Source of the DNA: an uncultured Clostridia bacterium
Lineage (GTDB): Bacteria > Bacillota > Clostridia > Oscillospirales > Ruminococcaceae
DNA: 64,000 nucleotides
Assembly: GCA_947166275.1 (NCBI GenBank)
Contig: CAMVDP010000008.1
Location: forward strand, 1 to 64,000
Direction of reading: 5' to 3'
Part shown: in pieces, positions 53,261 through 62,918 of the stretch
Layout: each line of letters starts with the position of its first letter
Numbering within the stretch: position 1 is the stretch's first letter
Notes under the pieces: model-generated
Databases searched by the model: none
The model's input: the letters and a program-made list of their open reading frames with translations, nothing else
Told to the model about the DNA's origin: nothing
Made by a program: the position numbers and the translations under genes

Positions 53261-53297
53261 AGAAGAAAAGCAAGTCCGGCTTCCGACCGGATTTGCT
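53261..53297 (-). terminator. Terminator after the CHAP/NlpC-like gene
   Basis: AGCAAaTCCGG and CCGGActTGCT (minus strand) pair with one wobble, followed by TTTTCTTCTTC. It ends the cysE-led transcript 11 bases past the gene's stop codon. Confidence 0.7.
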
Positions 53298-53307
53298 TAT
53301 TTTGCTG

Positions 53308-54450
53308 TCATTTGGATTTTATGCTTATTGTATTGGAATTTACAGAATACCATGTCCCGTTTTTAAGCTTTGTGTATGCACGTACATAATACACCGCTTC
53401 CGAATTCTTATTATATTTCAGTATGCTGTAATCTCTGTCTTTTCCGAGGGTGACAACATCGGTGAAATGCTTTCCTCCGTCTTTCGAACGATATACCACA
53501 TATTTGACGGCACCCGGTATCTTATCCCATTTAAGCCGTAATTTCGTTTTGCCGATACTGTAAGAAAGCTCGGGCTTTTTCAGACCGATAACGAACTCAC
53601 GTGTGAATTCGCCTTCGTATATACCCTTGCCGATATATGTTGCTTTTGCGTTATTGCCGATGTTGACTGCGTTTTTCAGCTTTACTGTATAGTCTTTTCC
53701 TTCGGTAAGATAATAACCGAGTTCTTTGTCATAAAGCGTAAGTTCGGGTTTTACCTTTTTACCTGTGTAATCTGCGCGTGTTGAACCCCAGCATTTTACC
53801 TCATTGATACTTTTGGTAAGCGAAGTGTTTTCCAGATCAAAATCCGGTCTTATTACGGCGTATATATTGTCAAGCTCTTCTTCATCCGTATCGACACTGT
53901 CATTGATATTACCGGAGACCGTTTCGGCTTTTCCGTTTTTATATGACAGAAAAATACCCGTGTGATTAGGTTCGGTGGAGGGATAGCCTGTCCCGCTCAG
54001 AATAATATCTCCGGGTAATAATTCCGTTATGGATATTGTTTCTGTCCCGTCGAAATCTTTCATATAATCATATTTTGTACGGCTTACCCCTTCTTTCAGA
54101 TAGAAGCACCTTTTCCTTGGTGTGAAGTAATCCCTGTACGCATCACAGTATGTAAGCTTCGGAAATACGAGCATGGGGATGCCGGCCTTTTCGGCACACC
54201 ATGCGGTAAATTCCGAGCACCAATCCTGATAAGGAGCGTCGTTCCAGGCACCGTAAACAGTTGAACCGTCCGAAGCTTCTTTATATCCTATCTGGGATAT
54301 TGCCACTGCGACAAAATCGTTCCTCAGATCACCCGTAAGGACGGGAAGAGGAAGGGCTTCACTGTATTTTGCGGCTTCTGCCGACAGGTATATCTGCCCG
54401 AAAGAGCAGCAGAATACAATGACTGTCAGAAAAGCAATTATTCTTTTCAT
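53308..54450 (-). CDS. Secreted CHAP/NlpC-like hydrolase with beta-sandwich C-terminus
   Basis: 380 residues. Signal peptide (about 1-26). The catalytic region (about 40-200) has DWCSEFTAWCAEKAGIP, where the first cysteine and following residues resemble the nucleophile motif of CHAP/NlpC-type amidases, and EPNHTGIFLSYKNGKAETVSGN, giving the histidine. The C-terminal part (about 215-380) has an YDKELGYYLTEGKDYTV-type beta domain and a fibronectin type III-like module (KLRLKWDKIPGAVKYVVYRS). It probably cleaves a peptide bond in peptidoglycan or another amide. Last gene after cysE and ttcA-like; AAGGAGTG ahead of the ATG, 51 bases after the previous gene. Confidence 0.78.
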   Translation of the reverse strand: MKRIIAFLTVIVFCCSFGQIYLSAEAAKYSEALPLPVLTGDLRNDFVAVAISQIGYKEASDGSTVYGAWNDAPYQDWCSEFTAWCAEKAGIPMLVFPKLTYCDAYRDYFTPRKRCFYLKEGVSRTKYDYMKDFDGTETISITELLPGDIILSGTGYPSTEPNHTGIFLSYKNGKAETVSGNINDSVDTDEEELDNIYAVIRPDFDLENTSLTKSINEVKCWGSTRADYTGKKVKPELTLYDKELGYYLTEGKDYTVKLKNAVNIGNNAKATYIGKGIYEGEFTREFVIGLKKPELSYSIGKTKLRLKWDKIPGAVKYVVYRSKDGGKHFTDVVTLGKDRDYSILKYNKNSEAVYYVRAYTKLKNGTWYSVNSNTISIKSK

Positions 54451-54501
54451 TATTGATATACACTCCTTCTGATCCCAAATAAAGCAAGCATATCCGACTG
54501 T

Positions 54502-55365
54502 TTATTTTATCGTGCCTTTGATGTTCCTGCCCTCGTCATAGTCGTCGAGAAAGTGATGATAGTCTTTTCCGATGTGATATGAAATAAGCGTCTGCAGATT
54601 AACATTCTCGACGCTGCGGAAGATGTGCATGTCTATTTTCGGGTCAGTCTCGCGGAGCTGTTTCAGCAGCTGCTTGACTTCCTGCCGTTTAGAGCCGCCG
54701 TCGCCGTTCACATCAATGGTCTCGGTCACGCTGCATGCGCAGTTGAGAAAGTGCAGGTCGTTGTGATCGCGCCACTTGATTATGTCGTCCTCACGCACCA
54801 TGTACATCGGGCGGATAAGCTCCATGCCCGGGAAGTTCTCGCTGTGTAGCTTAGGCATCATTGTCTGCATCTGTGAGCCGTACAGCATTCCCATAACGAT
54901 AGTCTCGATGACGTCGTCGAAGTGATGTCCCAGAGCTATCTTGTTGCAGCCCAGCTCTTTCGCGTTCTTGTACAGATATCCGCGCCGCATACGTGCGCAC
55001 ATATAGCAGGGGTTCTTCCCGATGACCTCCACGGCATCAAAGATCTTCGCCTCGAAAATGTGTATCGGGATATCGAGAAGCGCGGCATTGTCGATTATTC
55101 GTTGTCTGTTAGCGGGGGCATAGCCCGGATCCATGACAAGAAACTCCGCGGTGAACGGTATTTTTGTGTACTTGCTCAACTGCTTTACGCACATAGCCAT
55201 AAGCATCGAGTCTTTACCGCCGGAGATGCACACTGCTATACGGTCGTTTTCCTTTATCATGTCGTAGGTCTTGATACCTTCGAGAAATTTGCACCATACC
55301 GGCTTTCGGAATTTGCGGACTATCGAGCTCGTTATCTCCTCTGCGCGTGTCATTTCGTTATCCAT
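54502..55365 (-). CDS. TtcA-family tRNA 2-thiolation protein
   Basis: 287 residues. The PP-loop AVCISGGKDSMLMAM (about 45-60), the CYMC pair (about 134-137) and a further cysteine in HFLNCACSV match the TtcA subfamily, which holds a [4Fe-4S] cluster on these three positions and thiolates C32 of certain tRNAs. GHHFDDVIETIVMGMLYG is the family's second motif. It should activate the tRNA base with ATP and receive sulfur from a desulfurase, such as the one at 15.2 kb. Lies 11 bases after cysE on the same strand, which hints at a sulfur-metabolism theme. Substrate base not provable from sequence. Confidence 0.85.
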   Translation of the reverse strand: MDNEMTRAEEITSSIVRKFRKPVWCKFLEGIKTYDMIKENDRIAVCISGGKDSMLMAMCVKQLSKYTKIPFTAEFLVMDPGYAPANRQRIIDNAALLDIPIHIFEAKIFDAVEVIGKNPCYMCARMRRGYLYKNAKELGCNKIALGHHFDDVIETIVMGMLYGSQMQTMMPKLHSENFPGMELIRPMYMVREDDIIKWRDHNDLHFLNCACSVTETIDVNGDGGSKRQEVKQLLKQLRETDPKIDMHIFRSVENVNLQTLISYHIGKDYHHFLDDYDEGRNIKGTIK

Positions 55366-55376
55366 TTGCTCCCTCG

Positions 55377-56333
55377 TTAAATGATGTAGAACCAGTCTGT
55401 ATCAGAGCCGGAGCCTGTCTGATTTACCGGCTTTTGGTCATCGAAGTTGTACCGGAGCTCCTGATTTACAATGCTGACCTTTGCGCCGGCGGGGACGGAC
55501 TTCGTGATGAACGCGTTACCGCCGATGACAGCGTTTTTACCAATGACAGTATTGCCGCCAAGGATAGATGCTCCGGAGTAAATGGTCACGTTGTCCTCGA
55601 TAGTGGGGTGGCGCTTCTTGCTGCGAAGGCTCTGACCGCCGCGTGTGGAGAGCGCGCCGAGCGTTACACCCTGATATACCTTGACGTTATCGCCTATCTC
55701 TGTGGTCTCACCTATAACGATGCCGGTACCGTGGTCGATGAAGAAGTATCTGCCTATCGACGCGCCGGGGTGGATATCGATACCGGTGACGCTGTGAGCG
55801 TACTCGGTCATTATACGCGGTATCAGCGGTACTTTAAGCAGGAAAAGCTCGTGTGCTATACGATTGACAAGTATCGCGAACAGCCCGGGGTAGGAGTAGA
55901 TGATCTCGTCCTTGTTATATGCGGCGGGGTCGCCCTCGAACGATGCTTCTACGTCCATTTCTATGTACTCGCGTATCTTTGGGAGCTTGCCGAGAAACTC
56001 GAAGGTGATGTCCTCCGCGCGTTTTGCGAGCGCCATTTCATCAAGACCGCGAAGCTCCTCATCGTAGTGCAGGACTATCGATATCTGGCGGATAAGCTTG
56101 AAAATGGTATCCTCGGTGAGCATGGAAATGTTATTGCGTACAGTGTACACGCGGTATGACTTGTTGCGGAAGTAACCGGGGAAGATTATCTTTCGTATGC
56201 TGTATATGATGTCGACGACCACATCCTTGTCGGGGTGATCGAAGCTTTTGACTTCATCTATGACTCTGCCGTTTTCGTAGTCTCCGAGCAGCGTTTTTAC
56301 GGTCTCGTTTATTCTGTCCTCTATCTGTGTCAT
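55377..56333 (-). CDS. cysE: Serine O-acetyltransferase (CysE/EpsC-type)
   Basis: 318 residues. The N-terminal helical domain (about 1-190) is longer than in E. coli CysE and resembles the EpsC/SAT long form. The C-terminal left-handed beta helix (about 195-300) shows GIDIHPGASIGRYFFIDHGTGIVIGETTEIGDN-type repeats, with the catalytic His/Asp near DIHPGA and IDHGTG. It acetylates serine for cysteine synthesis. The gene has its own promoter (TTGACT-17-TATAAT) and a short leader with the hairpin GGGGACTTCCCC but no T-box. cysK is not adjacent. Confidence 0.92.
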   Translation of the reverse strand: MTQIEDRINETVKTLLGDYENGRVIDEVKSFDHPDKDVVVDIIYSIRKIIFPGYFRNKSYRVYTVRNNISMLTEDTIFKLIRQISIVLHYDEELRGLDEMALAKRAEDITFEFLGKLPKIREYIEMDVEASFEGDPAAYNKDEIIYSYPGLFAILVNRIAHELFLLKVPLIPRIMTEYAHSVTGIDIHPGASIGRYFFIDHGTGIVIGETTEIGDNVKVYQGVTLGALSTRGGQSLRSKKRHPTIEDNVTIYSGASILGGNTVIGKNAVIGGNAFITKSVPAGAKVSIVNQELRYNFDDQKPVNQTGSGSDTDWFYII

Positions 56334-56382
56334 GGCAAATCTCCTGAACTGTATTTCGGCGGGGAAGTCCCCATATACATTT

Positions 56383-56411
56383 ATTATATGCGCGGGAAAC
56401 GGTCAAGTCAA
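56383..56411 (-). promoter_or_regulatory. Promoter for cysE
   Basis: On the minus strand TTGACT (56411-56406), 17-base spacer, TATAAT (56388-56383). The short leader folds GGGGA/TCCCC. Confidence 0.7.
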
Positions 56412-56549
56412 TACCGAGCCGGAAATTTGTCTGATATTCCGATTTGCGGCAGCTTTGCGGCACGAAATACGTGCATTTTTACAACTGCCGTGCTGACTTC
56501 GTCTACATATAGTTTTCCGAGCCTTACAGAACAGCGCTCTTATACACCG

Positions 56550-56613
56550 TGTTCATATTTTTTAATAAATGTTCATACAAGATGTTGACAAATCGAAAGA
56601 TTTGTAGTATAAT
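56550..56613 (+). promoter_or_regulatory. Promoter of the BspA-like gene with repeated TGTTCATA
   Basis: The promoter is perfect TTGACA (56585-56590), 17-base spacer, TATAAT (56608-56613). TGTTCATA occurs twice (56550-56557, 56570-56577), 20 bases apart, i.e. two helical turns, just upstream of the -35 box. The same core is found twice before aconitase. The remaining gap to cysE (56412-56549) holds nothing recognised. Leader about 100 bases. Confidence 0.7.
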
Positions 56614-56718
56614 TTATCTTGATATATAATGAAGTCTGATTTTGTCGTGTTTTGCGCAAAATTGTCCGTAAATACACATCATCCGGTGGATCCCGGAATA
56701 ATGAAACGGAGAACGATC

Positions 56719-58956
56719 ATGGAAAAACAGCGTTTGAGAAATATATTTCTGTTCCGTATCATAGCTGCCGCAGCGGCAGCCGCCATAATGCTGCTGATGC
56801 TCCCCGGAGGCATAACAAAAGCTTCTGCGCAGACAAGCACCACTATATATGACGGCGACTTCGGCTACATACTTGACGTTGATAAGGACAAAGGCATCTT
56901 CACCGCCACGATATGCGAGTACAGACCTGCGGACAGGACCGTAGCCCAGTACGATGTGTCGATCCCGGATACGATCAGCCCCGTGAAGTACCCCGTTACA
57001 GCTATCAGCGCCAACGCGTTCAGCAACTTCAGCGAGCGTAACAAGATAAAGTCCGTGAAACTCCCCAAGAGCATTACCACTATCGGCGATCACGCGTTCA
57101 GAGACCTGATAAACGCGGAAAAGATAGATCTGCCCAGTGATCTCCAGAAGATCGGTTCTTACAGCTTCGCAGGCTGCTCCTCACTCAAGGAGGTCAAGAT
57201 CGGCGACAAGGTGAAAGAGATAGGATATTCGGCATTCTACAACTGTATATCGCTTGAAAAGGTCACTTTGCCGAAATCCCTTGAATATATCGGTCAGTCA
57301 TCGTTCTCCGGCTGTACATCGCTTTATAACGTTGATATCCCGGACACCGTAAAAAGCATCGGCACTTCGGCGTTTGAGGGCTGCTCGAAGCTTGAAAAGA
57401 TCAAACTTCCGAAAGAGCTCACAGAGATTGACGATTACACCTTCCATAACTGCAAATCGCTGTTATCCGTCACTCTTCCGGATACGCTCAAAACAATTGG
57501 TGTTAGCTCCTTCGCGGACTGCACATCGCTTACATCTATAAATATCCCCGAATCAGTGACACAGATCGGTACTATGGCTTTTTCGGGCTGCTTCAAGCTT
57601 TCGGCTGTCGTACTGCCTTATGGTCTCGGGAATATAAGCGATAATGCGTTCTTCAATACAAGCACCGAGATCTGGGGCTATACCAACTCCTACGCGGAGA
57701 ATTACGCTTACAGAAACGGTCTGCGTTTCCACTCCAACGGTTCGGTGTGCAAGGTGACATTTTCGGCGGATAACATGAACGCTACCGTCAATAACATCGC
57801 GATCAGATCGTCAAAGGGAGTTCTCGTCATTCCTCCGGCTACCGCCACAAAGGGCGAACAGCTCACGATCAATGTCACAGCACCGATCAACTATGATATC
57901 AACTACATCACAATAAACAATGAATCCTTCGCTAACGGCGGTACTTACACTGTTACCGATGCCGATGTGAACATCTTTGTTTCGTACAAATCGAAGGAAG
58001 CTACAACGACCACAACTGCGGCTCCGCCAGTGTCTGTCACCACATCAGAGGCGAACAATACTCCCGCCTCTGCATCGTCGTCCGGTAATAATCCGGCGTA
58101 TGACGATGACCCGCATGATGACCCGGATGATGATGACGATGATGACGCGGATACGACGGTGACAGTCGACAACAATGACACCAACGAGGATGACGGCAAC
58201 TCCGAGGACTCGTATGTCAAAGTGGACAGCGACCTTACCGATATCAACGGCGTCAAGGTGCGCATCATATCCCAGCGTGAGAATTTCATAGGCCCTGCGA
58301 CTGTACGCATAACCAATACGCAGGAGGCTTCCGATGCTGCGGCTGCAGCCGCTGAATCTCTTGATGTCAGCAACGCCATGTATTATGCGTTCGATATCAG
58401 CATTTATGACAGATCCGGAAAGGAAAACCAGGGAGTGCTCGCGAAAGGTACGATCACTTTCCAGATCCCGATACCGAACGGACTTCTTCCGTATGCAAAG
58501 AACATCAGCGTATATCATATAGTTGACGAGCGTCCCGAGTTCATCAGGAGCAGCGTCATCGAAGATATCAACGGCGTCAGAAAGATCCAGTTCGAGACTG
58601 ACAACTTCTCGCCCTATATGTTCCTCGTTACCACGGACGACAGTACAGGAGCTATCCCGGTTATCGACGAAGACGGAGATGATCCGGATACCACCCAGTC
58701 TGCACAGCCGAGCGCCGGTGTCATCGATAATGGCAACAACAATAATAATGGCGGTAACAATAATACTCCCGATGCTTCGATAATCGACACAACGAAACCT
58801 TCGAATAACAACTATCCGAACTACAACGGCAACGTGAACCCGCATACCGGCGCAATAATCGCAGGTGCCACTGCTGCAGGCGGAGCGCTTGTCTGCATAG
58901 CTCTTGTACGCAGACGCAGCGTTAAGAGAAAGCGTACAAAAACTCCGATAGATTAA
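56719..58956 (+). CDS. BspA-like leucine-rich-repeat surface protein
   Basis: 745 residues from ATG 56719 (ACGGAGAACGATC ahead); the track's start lies 90 bases up without a binding site. Signal peptide (about 1-38). Roughly eight LRR_5/BspA-type repeats of 23 residues (about 110-330; pattern IGxxAFxxCxSLxxVxLPxSL). A further beta-module (about 345-425), an acidic Asp-rich linker (DDDPHDDPDDDDDDD, about 450-480), a domain at 500-630 and an Asn/Gly-rich linker follow. The C-terminus reads NPHTG, a hydrophobic helix and RRRSVKRKR, resembling a sortase sorting signal of the NPxTG type. It is probably an adhesin exposed on the wall. Ends before a terminator. Confidence 0.9.
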   Translation: MEKQRLRNIFLFRIIAAAAAAAIMLLMLPGGITKASAQTSTTIYDGDFGYILDVDKDKGIFTATICEYRPADRTVAQYDVSIPDTISPVKYPVTAISANAFSNFSERNKIKSVKLPKSITTIGDHAFRDLINAEKIDLPSDLQKIGSYSFAGCSSLKEVKIGDKVKEIGYSAFYNCISLEKVTLPKSLEYIGQSSFSGCTSLYNVDIPDTVKSIGTSAFEGCSKLEKIKLPKELTEIDDYTFHNCKSLLSVTLPDTLKTIGVSSFADCTSLTSINIPESVTQIGTMAFSGCFKLSAVVLPYGLGNISDNAFFNTSTEIWGYTNSYAENYAYRNGLRFHSNGSVCKVTFSADNMNATVNNIAIRSSKGVLVIPPATATKGEQLTINVTAPINYDINYITINNESFANGGTYTVTDADVNIFVSYKSKEATTTTTAAPPVSVTTSEANNTPASASSSGNNPAYDDDPHDDPDDDDDDDADTTVTVDNNDTNEDDGNSEDSYVKVDSDLTDINGVKVRIISQRENFIGPATVRITNTQEASDAAAAAAESLDVSNAMYYAFDISIYDRSGKENQGVLAKGTITFQIPIPNGLLPYAKNISVYHIVDERPEFIRSSVIEDINGVRKIQFETDNFSPYMFLVTTDDSTGAIPVIDEDGDDPDTTQSAQPSAGVIDNGNNNNNGGNNNTPDASIIDTTKPSNNNYPNYNGNVNPHTGAIIAGATAAGGALVCIALVRRRSVKRKRTKTPID

Positions 58957-59019
58957 GGTCGGCGAGGCAGAAGATGCCAATGATTTGAGACAATGGAGCG
59001 TAACTCCGTTATAAAGATG

Positions 59020-59056
59020 TACCCCGGATCTGATATGACCCGGGGTATTGTTATTG
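59020..59056 (+). terminator. Terminator after the BspA-like gene
   Basis: TACCCCGG and CCGGGGTA pair across a 12-base loop, followed by TTGTTATTG. Confidence 0.75.
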
Positions 59057-59069
59057 CGACAAAATGTTC

Positions 59070-59098
59070 TTTACATTTCATATTATTTGTGGTATAAT
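59070..59098 (+). promoter_or_regulatory. Promoter of manA-glucokinase
   Basis: TTTACA (59070-59075), 17-base spacer, TATAAT (59093-59098). Confidence 0.65.
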
Positions 59099-59129
59099 GT
59101 ATATAAGTGATTATGAGAGGGATGATGGT

Positions 59130-60083
59130 ATGTATGTGATGAAGCTTCAGGCACCATGCAAGGATTATATTTGGGGCGGATCGCGTCTGCGCGACGAGTA
59201 CGGCAAGAAGTCGGACGCGGATAAGGTGGCCGAGAGCTGGGAGCTTTCCTGTCACAAGGACGGAAAAAGCGTGATAGCGAACGGTGAGTTTGCCGGCACC
59301 ACGCTTGAAGAATATATCGAAAAAACGGGGAAGCAGATGCTCGGTAAGAATTGCGGGCGATTTGAGTACTTCCCCATACTGATAAAGCTGATAGACGCTA
59401 AAGATAACCTGTCGGTACAGGTGCACCCCGACAATGAGTACGCTCTGCGGGTTGAGGGGGAGTACGGCAAGACCGAGATGTGGTATGTCATAGACGCGGA
59501 TGAGGGCGCGGAGCTGCTGTATGGCTTTAAACACGGGATAACCCGTGAGGAGTTTGCACAGCGAATAAAGAACAATACCCTGCTTGAGGTAACAAACAAT
59601 GTTCCGGTGCATAAGGGGGATGTGTTCTTCATCGAGAGCGGCACGCTCCACGCGATAGGCAAGGGAATACTTATTGCCGAGATACAGCAGAACTCAAACA
59701 CCACCTACCGTATCTACGATTACGGCAGAGTGGGCAAGGACGGCAAGCCGAGGGAGCTTCACGTGGAAAAGGCGTGCGAGGTAACGAAGCTCATTCCGCC
59801 GACGCGTCCGACAAAGCCGCAGGGTGAGCCGGTGAAGCATGACGGCTGGACAGAGACGCTGCTCGCGGAGTGCGAATACTTCCGCGTCCGCAGGCTCAAT
59901 GTGCAGTCTGCGGCAAAATACGAGGCTTCGGACGCTTCGTTCAATTCTCTGCTGGTGCTTGACGGAAGCTTTGAGATCGGTGGAGTGAAGCTCGCAAAGG
60001 GCGAGAGCGCCTTTATTCCCGCAGGCTTCGGAGAGTATGTGATAAAAGGTTCGGGCGAGGTCATACTTACTGATATCGTCTGA
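59130..60083 (+). CDS. manA: Mannose-6-phosphate isomerase, class I
   Basis: 317 residues from ATG 59130 behind GAGAGGGATGATGG. The cupin-type enzyme interconverts mannose-6-P and fructose-6-P. N-terminal LQAPCKDYIWGGSRLRDEYGK, the zinc site VQVHPDNEYA with following TEMWYVIDAD, and the catalytic IESGTLHAIGKGILIAEIQQNSNTTYR region fit. Short (Firmicutes) form. The glucokinase gene follows 26 bases on; with the GDP-mannose-type nucleotidyltransferase at 16.8 kb, it may supply mannose-1-P. Substrate entry is probably from hemicellulose breakdown (inference). Confidence 0.94.
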   Translation: MYVMKLQAPCKDYIWGGSRLRDEYGKKSDADKVAESWELSCHKDGKSVIANGEFAGTTLEEYIEKTGKQMLGKNCGRFEYFPILIKLIDAKDNLSVQVHPDNEYALRVEGEYGKTEMWYVIDADEGAELLYGFKHGITREEFAQRIKNNTLLEVTNNVPVHKGDVFFIESGTLHAIGKGILIAEIQQNSNTTYRIYDYGRVGKDGKPRELHVEKACEVTKLIPPTRPTKPQGEPVKHDGWTETLLAECEYFRVRRLNVQSAAKYEASDASFNSLLVLDGSFEIGGVKLAKGESAFIPAGFGEYVIKGSGEVILTDIV

Positions 60084-60109
60084 ACGTCGGACAGGCTGGA
60101 GGTGTTACG

Positions 60110-61102
60110 GTGAAGTATTACATCGGTATAGATATAGGCGGGACTAACCTTTCCACGGGCGTGGTGGACGATGATTGCAACATCGTCGGCAGAAGCAGGA
60201 TCAAGACCGAGAACGGCAGACCGTACGAGGAAGTCGTAAAGGACATCATCGAGGGAGTGGAGCTTGCGGTCGCGGATTCGAAGATAAGCATGGACGACGT
60301 ACGCTGGATAGGTATAGGATGCCCCGGCACCTGCAATACCGAGACCGGCATTGTGGAGTATTCAAACAATCTGCGCTGGAACAATGTGCCGCTGCTGGCG
60401 AACATAGAGAAAGCGTTCAATAAGAAGACGTATATCGATAATGACGCGAACGCCGCGGCTTTCGGTGAGTATCTCGCGGGAGCTGCGAAGGGAGCGAAGA
60501 ATGCTATCGTGATAACTCTCGGTACGGGAGTAGGCGCGGGCATCATACTGAATGGCAGGATATTTTCAGGCACCAACTTCGCGGGCGGCGAGATAGGGCA
60601 TACTGTCATCGTACTTGACGGTTATCCCTGTACGTGCGGACGAAAGGGCTGTTTTGAGGTGTACGCATCGGCAACTGGACTCGCGCGCATGACGAAAGAG
60701 GCTCTTGACGAACACCCGGACAGCAAGATCGCACAGCTTGTCGAGGCTGACGGCAGGATAAGCGCCCGTACGGCGTTCAATGCCGCAAAGATGCGTGACC
60801 CGGTGGGGCAGGAGGTCGTGGACAGGTATATACGTGCTCTCGCGTGCGGCATCACCAACACGATTAACATTTTCCAGCCGGACATACTGTGTATAGGCGG
60901 CGGAGTGTGCAATGAGGGCGACGGACTGCTGCTTCCGCTCAAAGAGCTGGTGGCACGTGACGTATACTCAAGAAACAGCAGCAAGAACACGGAAATATGT
61001 ATCTGCAAGCTTGGCAATGATGCCGGGATAATCGGTGCGGCAATGCTTGGAAGGAGCGCAGAAGGCGGCATATTGAAGAGCATGTTCGGCAAGGATAAAT
61101 AA
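60110..61102 (+). CDS. glcK: ROK-family glucokinase
   Basis: 330 residues from a GTG at 60110 with GGCTGGAGGTGTTAC ahead. [15 protein letters not shown] is the phosphate-binding motif, [12 protein letters not shown] the second one, and the ROK zinc motif [14 protein letters not shown] contains three cysteines with GEIGHTVIV giving the histidine. It phosphorylates glucose with ATP in the cytoplasm, the entry step for glucose from cellulose. Co-transcribed with manA; ilvD follows 20 bases on without an obvious terminator. Confidence 0.94.
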   Translation: MKYYIGIDIGGTNLSTGVVDDDCNIVGRSRIKTENGRPYEEVVKDIIEGVELAVADSKISMDDVRWIGIGCPGTCNTETGIVEYSNNLRWNNVPLLANIEKAFNKKTYIDNDANAAAFGEYLAGAAKGAKNAIVITLGTGVGAGIILNGRIFSGTNFAGGEIGHTVIVLDGYPCTCGRKGCFEVYASATGLARMTKEALDEHPDSKIAQLVEADGRISARTAFNAAKMRDPVGQEVVDRYIRALACGITNTINIFQPDILCIGGGVCNEGDGLLLPLKELVARDVYSRNSSKNTEICICKLGNDAGIIGAAMLGRSAEGGILKSMFGKDK

Positions 61103-61122
61103 CAAAAAGGACGAACAGGACT

Positions 61123-62778
61123 ATGAGAAGCGATCTTTTGAAGGACGGAGTCACGAGACTTCCGCACCGCTCGCTGCTGAAAGCGCTCGGAGTCACCGAC
61201 AGTGAGATGAAAAAGCCGTTCATCGCCGTAGTAAGCGCAGCGAGCGAATATGTTCCCGGTCATATGCACTTGAAGGAGCTCGCACAGGCTGTAAAGGACG
61301 GGATACGCAACGAGGGCGGAGTGCCTTTCGAGTTCAACACTATCGGCGTGTGCGACGGACTTGCGATGAACCACAATGGCATGAGATATTCACTCGCATC
61401 GCGTGAGCTGATAACCGACAGCATCGAGGTAATGCTGACCGCACACCCGCTGGACGGTGTGGTATTCATACCGAACTGCGACAAGATAGTACCGGGCATG
61501 ATACTTGCGGCGGCAAGACTGAACCTGCCGAGCATCTTCGTGAGCGGCGGCCCGATGAGTCCGGGAAAGGTCTGCGGCAAGCGCGTGGGTCTGTCGGAGG
61601 AGTTCGAGGTAGTCGGCAAGTACGCCGACGGCAAGGTGACGGACGAGGAGCTTCTCGAATGGGAGAACAAGTCATGTCCGACCTGCGGTTCCTGTTCGGG
61701 AATGTACACCGCGAATTCGATGAACTGCCTTACCGAAGCTGTGGGGCTGGCTCTGCCGTTCAGCGGCTCGGAGCCCGCTGTATCGTCCGCACGCCGCAGA
61801 CTCGCAAAGGAGACCGGCGAGCGTATCATGTATCTCGTACGCGAGAACATTCGCCCGCTTGACATACTGACAAGAGAGAACATGCTCAACGCACTCGCTG
61901 CGGATATGGCGATAGGAGCGTCGTCGAACACGGTGCTGCATCTGCTTGCGATAGCGCACGAGGCGAAGGCTGACATCACCATAGATGACATTGACGCTAT
62001 GAGCAGAAAGATTCCGCAGATATCCAAACTCAACCCCGCAAGCAGTATCTTTATCGAGGATCTCAACGAGGTCGGCGGGATACAGACAGTACTCAATGAG
62101 CTCGCAAAAAAAGATCTTATAGACCTTGACGTACTGACGGTCTCCGGAACACAGCGTGACAGACTGAAAAACGCGAAGAACGCTGACGGCGCCGTTGTTC
62201 ACGGCATAGAAACTCCTATCCGCGCGGACGGAGGAATAGCAATACTCAAGGGCAATATTGCTCCCGAGGGCGCGGTAGTCAAGCAGGGCGCGGTAAAGCC
62301 CGAAATGATGGACTTCACCGGCATCGCAAAGGTGTTTGACGGCGAGCAGGAAGCGTATGACGCCATCCTGAACGGCGGCATACAGGCAGGTGATGTGGTA
62401 GTTATCCGCTATGAGGGTCCGAAGGGCGGCCCGGGTATGCCGGAGATGCTTTCGCCTACTGCGGCTATCGCTGGCAAAGGACTCGATGGCAGCGTGGCAC
62501 TGATAACCGACGGACGTTTCAGCGGAGCCAGCAGAGGAGCTTCGGTCGGGCATATCTCTCCGGAGGCTGCCGAGGGCGGTCTGATCGCGTTCATCGAGAA
62601 CGGTGACAGGATACACATTGACATACCGAACCGCAGTATAGAGCTGCTCGTTTCCGATGACGAGATAGCAAAGCGTAAGGAGAATGGAGTGCTGCCTCCG
62701 AAAACGCTCACAGGATACCTGAAACGCTACGCAAAACAAGTGCGCAACGCAAGTGTCGGCGCGGTATTTGAGGATTGA
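61123..62778 (+). CDS. ilvD: Dihydroxy-acid dehydratase
   Basis: 551 residues, full length. It dehydrates 2,3-dihydroxy-isovalerate and -methylvalerate in valine, leucine and isoleucine synthesis. Fe-S ligands lie in [12 protein letters not shown] and [18 protein letters not shown]; the C-terminal region has [12 protein letters not shown] and [46 protein letters not shown] precedes the ATG, a weak ribosome binding site. No other ilv gene is next to it, which is unusual but not rare in Clostridia. Confidence 0.96.
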   Translation: MRSDLLKDGVTRLPHRSLLKALGVTDSEMKKPFIAVVSAASEYVPGHMHLKELAQAVKDGIRNEGGVPFEFNTIGVCDGLAMNHNGMRYSLASRELITDSIEVMLTAHPLDGVVFIPNCDKIVPGMILAAARLNLPSIFVSGGPMSPGKVCGKRVGLSEEFEVVGKYADGKVTDEELLEWENKSCPTCGSCSGMYTANSMNCLTEAVGLALPFSGSEPAVSSARRRLAKETGERIMYLVRENIRPLDILTRENMLNALAADMAIGASSNTVLHLLAIAHEAKADITIDDIDAMSRKIPQISKLNPASSIFIEDLNEVGGIQTVLNELAKKDLIDLDVLTVSGTQRDRLKNAKNADGAVVHGIETPIRADGGIAILKGNIAPEGAVVKQGAVKPEMMDFTGIAKVFDGEQEAYDAILNGGIQAGDVVVIRYEGPKGGPGMPEMLSPTAAIAGKGLDGSVALITDGRFSGASRGASVGHISPEAAEGGLIAFIENGDRIHIDIPNRSIELLVSDDEIAKRKENGVLPPKTLTGYLKRYAKQVRNASVGAVFED

Positions 62779-62826
62779 CGATAGTATTTGAGCCTTTACA
62801 GGAGAGCAAAAGAGCGGTGATCCCGC

Positions 62827-62890
62827 TTGACATTCAGTATACGATATGATAGTTAAATGAGCACGGATCTTATGTCCGTGCTTATTTCTC
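62827..62890 (+). promoter_or_regulatory. Possible promoter and hairpin before the nucleoside hydrolase gene
   Basis: TTGACA (62827-62832) is followed 17 bases later by TAGTTA, a weak -10. AGCACGGA and TCCGTGCT (62860-62882) form a hairpin followed by TATTTCT. It could end the ilvD message or act as an attenuator in the new leader. Confidence 0.4.
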
Positions 62891-62918
62891 GGAGATATGA
62901 TGAGAAAGGGAACAGGAT

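Noticed and set aside
53172-53366. 64-residue plus-strand ORF with a hydrophobic segment
   Set aside because: It runs through the terminator hairpin at 53261-53297, overlaps the 3' end of the minus-strand gene by 59 bases and has no ribosome binding site.
56334-56382. T-box or SAM riboswitch before cysE
   Set aside because: The leader from the predicted start to the ATG is under 50 bases, too short for either element.
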